This document shows positions 1 through 5,350 of a stretch of DNA of 5,350 bases, piece by piece (within the stretch, counting starts at the first letter, position 1; every line of letters begins with the position of its first letter). A program made the position numbers and the translations under genes. Origin of the DNA: Alphaproteobacteria bacterium (lineage in GTDB: Bacteria; Pseudomonadota; Alphaproteobacteria; Rickettsiales; UBA998); NCBI GenBank assembly GCA_021730835.1, contig JAKFYP010000071.1, positions 1 through 5,350 on the forward strand, written 5' to 3'. Below the pieces are notes generated by a model. It was not told where the DNA came from and ran no database searches. It was given only the letters and a program-made list of their open reading frames with translations.

Positions 1-124
1 TGTTTAATGGTCTGCAAATGGCAGTTTTGCTGCGCTGCTCATGTCACGTACGTCAATGTACGCTCATTCCGCTGCTCACAAAACGGCCATTTTCGCCACA
101 TTCTCCACCTCGTGACGACACTAT

Positions 125-2554
125 CTAGCAGCGTTGAGCGGACTGGCCTTGCTCTGATCCATCATGAATACGGAGTGTATGTTCAGTATACGGCCCATCT
201 TTAGTTTTGGATGCAGGGGTGTCGAGTATCGGGTTTTGTGTTTTGCTTTTCTGCGCTTCTAGCCGGGCGATAGTGGCAGCTTTTCCGGCGGCGATTTTAG
301 CGAAAACAATCGCCTCCCGCGTCGGGGCGACGGATACGCTGTCAAGATCGAGTCGCTGGCATACTTCGATCGTATGCGCATCCCCGGCCTGATCGCCGCA
401 TACGCCGATACGCACCCGGTTGTTGACTTCGCGTATCGCGTTAACCGCGTTTTGCATCATGGTTTCTACCTCGGGGATAAGCGTGGTAAACGGATTGGAG
501 CGGCCTGCTTCCTCGTTGAGCCATTCCTCCAGCCGTGCGGTATCACCGCGTGGGATGCCGCTGACCGCTGAAGAAAGATCATTCAGCCCGAAAGATACAA
601 AGTCACATAAAGGTGCAAGTGATCCGGCGTTGCCGGCGGCTTCCGGTGTTTCTATCATGCTGCCGAAACGGTAGCGCCGCTCCTCGCCGTCCATAAACCC
701 GTACTGACGGGCCGTCTCGTCAGCCATGTCACGCACCTGCCGCAATTCATCGGCAGTGCGCACGCCCGGAACCATGATTTCAGGCACGATTCCGCTGCCT
801 GTTTCGCGGGCGGCCTCAAAGATTGCCTTTAACTGGGTGCGGTATATATCCGGGTCCTCCAGCGCGAAGACAACGCCACGGTGATCTTCGCTGCGCAGTC
901 GGGTGGATGCGGCTTTCACATCCTCTATCTTAAGTTTGGTTGCCGTGGCCGTTGCACTAACGGATGTCTCGTTTTTGGGATCAGGCAGCATTTCTTCCGG
1001 TGAGGCGTCAAACAGCCGGATTGTCACCGGAAAAGGCTCCGCCGCCGAAATAGCGGTTTGAAAAATCTCTTTGTAATCGGTCAGTTGAGATCGCTCCAGC
1101 GTGGACAATGCTTGCTCATGTCGCTTGGATTCCGGCCCTGTCAGCATTACGGCCTGAAGCGCATGCAAATTGTCCTCATTCCCTGTGAACATGCGCTCGG
1201 TTCTCAGCAGCCCGACTCCCTCAGCCTCAAATTCAAGCGCTTTGGCAACCTGATCCGGCCCGTCGGCGTTGGCCTTTACCATTACGCCATGACAATCGCG
1301 GTTATCCTGCCGATGCCACGGCCTGTCGCGCATCTCTTTTGCCAGACGGAGCAGGGTTTTCAGTTCTTTTCTCTCCAGCAGTCGAGAGGGTGTCATCTCT
1401 AAATAAGCAGGGTAGAATTTGCCATACGTTCCGGTAGTGCCTGCCGCAGTATTGTATACTTCTGAGCAAAGTGAGACGCTATCCCCCATACTCAGGGCAT
1501 ATCGTTCTTTCGTGCGCTCACGATCATCATAGCGCACGAGTTTTGGCTTGCCGTCCGCATCATTTTTTATCTCAAAGACATGAAGCCGGTCTTTTGCGGC
1601 GTATGTTATATTGTGGTTTGCCGCATAGGAAGGCAGGTGCTTGCTGCCGCCCTCCAGCAGCATCATGCCACCTACTTTACTGAAGAGAGAGTAACGCTCA
1701 TTCTCCAGCGTATTCGCTACCAGTACAGGTGGTATTTTTCCTTGCTGGTTTAATTCCGAAACATCCTGCGCTGAGAAAGCCAGATATCCGGCTAGCGGCG
1801 GACCACCGCCCACCCCCAGAGAATCCGCATGGATGTTATTTTTATTATTAAATACTGGCTGCAATTCGTGTTGTAATTGTAGCAAATCAACTCGGGATAG
1901 TGTCTGCGGAGCGGAAAGCTCCTGACTTTCATATGCGGCAATAGCCGTGCAAATATCCAGATACTGTGAATCATTGTTTTGCAGACCCTGATGTTCTGTC
2001 GGTTGCCATAATTCTGTCGGGAAGTCGCTGCCGAGAATTCCATTTACATATTGCCGGAAATTGTTGGTTGCCGTCTCCGATGCCGATGTCGAGGGCTGGC
2101 CCCGAGTTTTTATATGATCGGCCATGCAAAAAAATTCATAGGCATGGAAATATTCGCTTCCAATCGCCTGAAGGCGCTGAATTGTTTCATCTTCTTCCGT
2201 TCCCGGGCGTGAGGACAATCCGGATTTGCTGTGCAGGAACATTTTTTTGGGCTGGTAATCCTCAGGAAGCATGTTTTTTATGTCTTCCAGCACGCTGACG
2301 CCATTAAATCTTTCATCAGTTTCCGGAATATGAATGTTATAATCCGCGCATACGATATCAGCCGCGTTGCCCTCCTGAAGCCACCCATCCAGCACCTCCA
2401 TTCCTGCTTTAGGTGTGGTGACAATGCGCGCATCCACCCCGTGAATGTCGCTGGTGAAAAGTTGACTGGCAGGCAGTTCGATATGCTGCGTTAGCGTATC
2501 ATCTACAATCAGGATGCGGATGGTGTTATCGTTCGGGGTATCGGTCATGTGCAT
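125..2554 (-). CDS. Receiver domain fused to a PPDK/enzyme I-type PEP-binding barrel
   Basis: The gene is not recognised as a named one; domains are assigned from motifs. Residues about 11-150 look like a response-regulator receiver: the first strand IRILIVDD gives acidic residues D18/D19, and IVCADYNI gives candidate phospho-acceptor D71. Residues 150-245 are a linker. Residues about 246-385 match, weakly, the swivelling phosphohistidine domain of PEP-utilising enzymes: GGSKHLP stands where GGMTSHA is usual, leaving H306 as the only candidate histidine, and a GDSVS...TGTYG end is retained. Residues about 386-756 are a PEP-utiliser TIM barrel with the expected motifs: GLLRTERMF (R451), TIRLFD (R513), DHRG (R559), PEIMVP, GSMIETP (E635), FGLNDL (N658, D659) and GVCGDQAGD (C719, the catalytic cysteine position of PPDK). 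The last 50 residues are polar and probably disordered. There is no ATP-grasp domain, so this is neither PPDK nor PEP synthase, and no HPr-binding helical domain is evident as in enzyme I. PEP binding is likely by family; a signalling role is inference. The ATG at 2554 and a second in-frame ATG at 2548 are both possible starts; neither has a clear Shine-Dalgarno sequence. Confidence 0.88.
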   Translation of the reverse strand: MHMTDTPNDNTIRILIVDDTLTQHIELPASQLFTSDIHGVDARIVTTPKAGMEVLDGWLQEGNAADIVCADYNIHIPETDERFNGVSVLEDIKNMLPEDYQPKKMFLHSKSGLSSRPGTEEDETIQRLQAIGSEYFHAYEFFCMADHIKTRGQPSTSASETATNNFRQYVNGILGSDFPTELWQPTEHQGLQNNDSQYLDICTAIAAYESQELSAPQTLSRVDLLQLQHELQPVFNNKNNIHADSLGVGGGPPLAGYLAFSAQDVSELNQQGKIPPVLVANTLENERYSLFSKVGGMMLLEGGSKHLPSYAANHNITYAAKDRLHVFEIKNDADGKPKLVRYDDRERTKERYALSMGDSVSLCSEVYNTAAGTTGTYGKFYPAYLEMTPSRLLERKELKTLLRLAKEMRDRPWHRQDNRDCHGVMVKANADGPDQVAKALEFEAEGVGLLRTERMFTGNEDNLHALQAVMLTGPESKRHEQALSTLERSQLTDYKEIFQTAISAAEPFPVTIRLFDASPEEMLPDPKNETSVSATATATKLKIEDVKAASTRLRSEDHRGVVFALEDPDIYRTQLKAIFEAARETGSGIVPEIMVPGVRTADELRQVRDMADETARQYGFMDGEERRYRFGSMIETPEAAGNAGSLAPLCDFVSFGLNDLSSAVSGIPRGDTARLEEWLNEEAGRSNPFTTLIPEVETMMQNAVNAIREVNNRVRIGVCGDQAGDAHTIEVCQRLDLDSVSVAPTREAIVFAKIAAGKAATIARLEAQKSKTQNPILDTPASKTKDGPYTEHTLRIHDGSEQGQSAQRC

Positions 2555-2580
2555 GATATTTCAGGTGAAGCATGCCTGAT

Positions 2581-2586
2581 AGTATA
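2581..2586 (-). promoter_or_regulatory. Possible -10 box for the receiver/PEP-barrel gene
   Basis: The minus strand reads TATACT 26 bases upstream of the ATG at 2554, within the 180-base gap after ftsK. Transcription would start near 2574 and leave a leader of about 20 bases, which fits the lack of a clear Shine-Dalgarno sequence. There is no convincing -35 hexamer at 16-18 bases. If real, the gene is transcribed independently of ftsK. Confidence 0.3.
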
Positions 2587-2734
2587 AGATCAAACCTGAA
2601 AAGAAAAGTTAATATTTAGCGGTCATTGCTTAATAAAATCGGTTTTCATCAAATTGCGAGGAGCATGAGCGAGAAATATCCAGCGAAAACCGGGTTTATA
2701 GATATGAGGTTCTCATCTGCCCGCTTCAGGAAAA

Positions 2735-5110
2735 TCAATCATCATCCCGGCGGGTAAGGACTTCTCGCTTGCCGACATGGTTGGCGGCGCTGACCACCCC
2801 GTCGCGCTCCATTTTTTCAATCAGGCGAGCGGCGCGGTTATAGCCGATTTTCAGCGCCCGCTGGACGTAGCTGGTGGAAGCCTTGCGGTCGCGTGAGACA
2901 ATCGCCACGGCGCGGTCATAGAGAAGCTTGTCCTCTTCCGACTCATCCTCTTCCTCGAACCCGTCGCCGCCGGAGTCGTCATCCGCCGTGACATCCTCGA
3001 TATAATGCGGCGTGCCCTGTGTTTTCAGATAGGAAACGACCTCCTCGACTTCCTTGTCACTGACGAACGGGCCATGCACGCGGGTGATCCTGCCGCCGCC
3101 CGCCATATAGAGCATATCACCCTGCCCAAGCAGTTGCTCCGCGCCCTGTTCGCCGAGGATGGTGCGGCTGTCAATTTTCGAGGTCACCTGAAAGCTGATG
3201 CGCGTCGGGAAATTGGCCTTGATGACGCCGGTGATGACATCCACCGAGGGCCGCTGCGTCGCCATAATGATATGGATACCGGCGGCGCGAGCCATCTGGG
3301 CAAGGCGTTGTATGGAGGTTTCGATGTCTTTTCCGGCCACCAGCATCAGATCGGCCATCTCATCGACGATGACGACGATAAACGGCAGATCGACCATCTC
3401 AATATCCTGTTTCTCAAAAACAGGCCTGCCGGTCTCGGGATCGAATCCGGTTTGCACTTCGCGCTCAAGCACTTCGCCGGTGCGTTTAGCTTCGCGCACG
3501 CGCTTGTTGTAGCTGTCAATATTGCGCACGCCGAGATTGGCCATCAGGCGGTAGCGGTTTTCCATCTCCCGCACCACCCATTTAAGCGCTACCACCGCCT
3601 TGGCCGGTTCGGTGACAACCGGGGTAAGCAGGTGCGGGATGCCTTCATAGACCGAAAGCTCAAGCATTTTCGGGTCGATCATGATGAATTTGCATTGCTC
3701 GGGCGTGAGCTGGTAGAGCAGGGAGAGGATCATGGTATTGATCGCCACCGATTTTCCGGAGCCGGTTGTTCCGGCAACCAGCAGGTGCGGCATGCGGGCG
3801 AGATCGGTCACCACCGGGTCGCCGCCGATATCGCGGCCCAGCGCCAGCGGCAGGCTGACCGTATGGCGGGCGAATATGTCATCCTCGAACACATCTCGCA
3901 GATAAACGGTTTCGCGGGTGCGGTTGGGCAGTTCGATGCCGATGGCGTTGCGCCCCGGAATGACGGCGATACGGGCGGATACCGCGCTCATCGAGCGGGC
4001 AATATCGTCGGCCAGCCCGATGACGCGAGCCGATTTGGTTCCGGCGGCGGGTTCAAGTTCATAGAGCGTAACAACCGGGCCGGGGCGAATATTGGTGATT
4101 TCTCCCTTAACGCCAAAATCGTCGAGCACGGTTGCCAGCATGCGGGCGTTCTGCTTGAGCGCCGCATCGGAAAGCTGTGTTCTTTTCAGAGGGGGGCCGG
4201 GCTGAAGTAAGCTGCACGAAGGGGCGACATATTCTCCCTGACGGGCGCGCAACTCAAGGGATGGCTGTTTTTTCTGGGATTTCTGATTGCGCGATACCGT
4301 GCCGGTGCTTTTGGCGGCTGGCTGCCGCTTGCTACCTTGCTGTGATTGCCGTTCACCCCGTTTACGCCTGAGTACCATGCCGTCCTCTGCGTCTTCTTCC
4401 TCGTCCTCTTTATGTGTGTTTTCTTCGTCGTAGTCTTCTTCTACGTAGCGCTGACTGATGCGTTCCTGCCACGCCACAGCCTCGCCATGCAATACGTCGC
4501 GTATCAATCCGAATACCATCGTGACGCTGCGCCATACCATGCGCCATAAGCGGTAAAATACCTCCCATTCATGGCGATAGAGGCCGAAAGAAAGAGGGAT
4601 CAGCACCAGCGTCAGGGTGGTAGCAATAATGCCCCATGCCCAGAGCGGCAATATGCCGGTCAGGGCGTGTCTGGTAACCACACCCAGCGCGCCGCCCAGA
4701 CCGCCGGAGAGCGCCCAGCCGGAAGGAGTGCCGATCATCGAGAGCAAAAATGAGCAGATCAGCAGCGCGCCGACGAAGGCGCACACGCGAAACCCGATAT
4801 AGCTCAGGCGTTCCATCTGGAGCATGCGCCATCCCCATGCCGCCAGCGCTGCCGACATCAGGAGTCCGGTAAGGCCGAATACCTGTAATAGCAGATCGGA
4901 TAGCACCGCGCCGGGATAGCCGCCGATATTTTTGATCTCTTCCGTTGTGGCGTGATTAAGAGATGGATCAGCGCTGTGATAACTCGCCATCGCCAGCAGC
5001 AAGTAAAGTGCGAACAGGCACAGCGCCGCTCCCGCTGTCTGGTATAATCGCCTGCCAATTGCTTCACGTAAGCCGCCGGAATACTCGTATGCTGTCGAGG
5101 AGGTTGCCAT
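2735..5110 (-). CDS. ftsK: DNA translocase FtsK
   Basis: FtsK is a septum-anchored, ATP-driven DNA pump. It moves the chromosome terminus during division and activates XerCD recombination at dif. Residues 1-20 are a short cytoplasmic start. About four membrane segments follow (roughly 25-44, 67-94, 104-126 and 153-178, with another hydrophobic stretch near 133-150). Residues 220-300 form a short charged linker, first very acidic (EEDYDEEN, EDEEEDAED) and then Lys/Arg/Gln-rich. The alpha and beta motor domains occupy about 315-705, with Walker A GTTGSGKS at 447-454 (K453), Walker B VVIVDEMADL (D583, E584) and the family signatures MATQRPSVDVITG and ILGEQGAEQLLG. After an acidic stretch (710-727), residues 728-786 form the winged-helix gamma domain that reads polarity sequences, including ALKIGYNRAARLIEKME. 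The length of 791 residues is usual for alphaproteobacteria; the E. coli protein is much longer because of its linker. The gene is complete from ATG to TGA, and the start is supported by AAGGA seven bases upstream. It is the upstream gene of the pair. Confidence 0.98.
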   Translation of the reverse strand: MATSSTAYEYSGGLREAIGRRLYQTAGAALCLFALYLLLAMASYHSADPSLNHATTEEIKNIGGYPGAVLSDLLLQVFGLTGLLMSAALAAWGWRMLQMERLSYIGFRVCAFVGALLICSFLLSMIGTPSGWALSGGLGGALGVVTRHALTGILPLWAWGIIATTLTLVLIPLSFGLYRHEWEVFYRLWRMVWRSVTMVFGLIRDVLHGEAVAWQERISQRYVEEDYDEENTHKEDEEEDAEDGMVLRRKRGERQSQQGSKRQPAAKSTGTVSRNQKSQKKQPSLELRARQGEYVAPSCSLLQPGPPLKRTQLSDAALKQNARMLATVLDDFGVKGEITNIRPGPVVTLYELEPAAGTKSARVIGLADDIARSMSAVSARIAVIPGRNAIGIELPNRTRETVYLRDVFEDDIFARHTVSLPLALGRDIGGDPVVTDLARMPHLLVAGTTGSGKSVAINTMILSLLYQLTPEQCKFIMIDPKMLELSVYEGIPHLLTPVVTEPAKAVVALKWVVREMENRYRLMANLGVRNIDSYNKRVREAKRTGEVLEREVQTGFDPETGRPVFEKQDIEMVDLPFIVVIVDEMADLMLVAGKDIETSIQRLAQMARAAGIHIIMATQRPSVDVITGVIKANFPTRISFQVTSKIDSRTILGEQGAEQLLGQGDMLYMAGGGRITRVHGPFVSDKEVEEVVSYLKTQGTPHYIEDVTADDDSGGDGFEEEDESEEDKLLYDRAVAIVSRDRKASTSYVQRALKIGYNRAARLIEKMERDGVVSAANHVGKREVLTRRDDD

Positions 5111-5117
5111 TGCCGTA

Positions 5118-5122
5118 TCCTT
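5118..5122 (-). promoter_or_regulatory. Ribosome binding site of ftsK
   Basis: On the minus strand the sequence reads AAGGA, then seven bases (TACGGCA), then the ATG at 5110. Spacing and sequence fit a Shine-Dalgarno site and fix the ftsK start. An A-rich run just upstream (TATAAAAAAGGA) should keep the site unpaired. Confidence 0.75.
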
Positions 5123-5166
5123 TTTTATAGGGAGCGTTGATAGAAAAAATCACGTCCACTTTACTT

Positions 5167-5172
5167 GTTATA
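5167..5172 (-). promoter_or_regulatory. Possible -10 box for ftsK
   Basis: The minus strand carries TATAAC about 57 bases upstream of the ftsK ATG, in an AT-rich stretch (5140-5200) between the palindromic repeats and the gene. Transcription would start near 5160 and give a leader of about 50 bases. No good -35 hexamer is seen 16-18 bases further upstream, so the assignment rests on the -10 sequence and position alone. Confidence 0.25.
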
Positions 5173-5212
5173 GCTGATTAACTTTACGCTTGTGCTAAAG
5201 TAAGTGCGCCGC

Positions 5213-5239
5213 ATGAGCATCCACCTGTGGGATGCTCAT
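5213..5239. repeat. First, inverted palindrome of the array
   Basis: The arms ATGAGCATCC and GGATGCTCAT form a perfect 10-bp stem around the 7-base loop ACCTGTG. This loop is the exact reverse complement of the CACAGGT loop in the other three copies. Positions 5216-5236 are a 21-base perfect inverted repeat of 5253-5273, with 16 bases between them. One arm position differs from the other copies (GAG...CTC instead of CAG...CTG), and both arms have changed together so that pairing is kept. Confidence 0.9.
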
Positions 5240-5350
5240 CTTTATAAGACACAGCATCCCACAGGTGGATGCTGAACTCTTTTATGACACAGCATCCCAC
5301 AGGTGGATGCTGAACTCTTTTATGACACAGCATCCCACAGGTGGATGCTG
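5213..5350. repeat. Array of four short palindromes, three in 38-bp tandem repeats
   Basis: Three identical 23-base palindromes lie at 5252-5274, 5290-5312 and 5328-5350. Each has 8-bp arms (CAGCATCC / GGATGCTG) around the 7-base loop CACAGGT. They are separated by the identical 15-base spacer AACTCTTTTATGACA, so the period is exactly 38. A fourth, related palindrome at 5213-5239 lies nearest ftsK with its core inverted. The stretch between it and the second unit (5238-5251) resembles the spacer in the same orientation and is one base shorter. The array runs off the window edge, so its copy number and right-hand neighbour are unknown. Identical spacers exclude a CRISPR array. It could be a minisatellite, a REP-like element, iteron-type protein-binding sites or a structured RNA; nothing here decides between these. 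Confidence 0.9.

Noticed and set aside
4..101. Two tiny minus-strand frames (20 codons from ATG at 101, 12 codons from ATG at 42) overlapping at ATGA, the first preceded by AGGTGGAGA
   Set aside because: They are too short to judge, with no homology I recognise. The ribosome-site-like sequence alone is not enough to call a gene.
2526..2573. Upstream 15-codon frame (ATG at 2573) overlapping the start of the receiver/PEP-barrel gene
   Set aside because: It has no proper ribosome binding site and no conserved feature; a chance ATG is the simpler explanation.
2704..2716. Small hairpin ATGAG-GTT-CTCAT just after the ftsK stop codon
   Set aside because: The stem is only 5 bp, AT-rich, and lacks a following T-run on the minus strand, so it is not a credible terminator.
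3005..4210. Open plus-strand frame of 401 codons opposite the ftsK motor region
   Set aside because: It is exactly antisense to the conserved FtsK motor, its translation is rich in His, Asp, Arg and Gly with no recognisable domain, and such long antisense frames are common opposite GC-rich genes.
4346..4549. Short plus-strand frame with a strongly hydrophobic Phe/Val-rich stretch that could pass for a membrane peptide
   Set aside because: The hydrophobic run is the reverse complement of the Glu/Asp codons in the acidic linker of FtsK, so it is a by-product of that linker.
5161..5190. Possible dif-like recombination site in the AT-rich region upstream of ftsK
   Set aside because: Only short, imperfect inverted segments (GTTA...TTAAC) are present and they do not match the 28-base dif pattern of two 11-base arms around a 6-base centre.
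5252..5289. Repeated intrinsic terminators: plus-strand hairpins followed by CTCTTTTAT
   Set aside because: The T-run is short and starts several bases after the stem, and no plus-strand gene lies upstream within the window. A terminator role cannot be excluded but is not supported.
5213..5350. CRISPR array
   Set aside because: The units between the palindromes are identical (AACTCTTTTATGACA), only 15 bases long, and one repeat is inverted, none of which fits CRISPR spacers.

Overview
This window looks like chromosome from an alphaproteobacterium. The main evidence is a complete, compact FtsK (791 residues) whose motor and gamma domains read like those of alphaproteobacteria; I cannot name the genus. 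Both convincing genes are on the minus strand and together fill about 90% of the window.

Layout, left to right on the plus strand. Positions 1-124 lie downstream of the first gene, and I see no gene or convincing terminator there. Positions 125-2554 (minus) encode an 809-residue protein that I do not recognise as a named gene. It has an N-terminal response-regulator receiver-like domain, a linker, a degenerate version of the swivelling phosphohistidine domain of PEP-utilising enzymes, and a well-conserved PEP/pyruvate-binding TIM barrel of the pyruvate phosphate dikinase (PPDK) / enzyme I type. The ATP-grasp domain of PPDK and PEP synthase is absent. Positions 2555-2734 are a 180-base gap with a possible promoter for this gene. 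Positions 2735-5110 (minus) encode FtsK, the septum-anchored DNA translocase. Positions 5111-5350 are the ftsK upstream region: a good ribosome binding site, a weak promoter candidate, and then from 5213 to the window edge an array of short palindromes. Three of these lie in exact 38-base tandem repeats, and the fourth, nearest ftsK, is inverted.

How the parts relate: ftsK is read first and the receiver/PEP-barrel gene follows in the same direction, but the 180-base gap and its candidate -10 box argue for separate transcription. No functional link between chromosome segregation and the PEP protein is visible in the sequence. The most unusual items are the receiver-PEP-barrel fusion, which keeps the visible PEP-site residues and so could in principle be a PEP-dependent signalling protein, and the palindromic repeat array with its inverted, compensatorily changed first unit.
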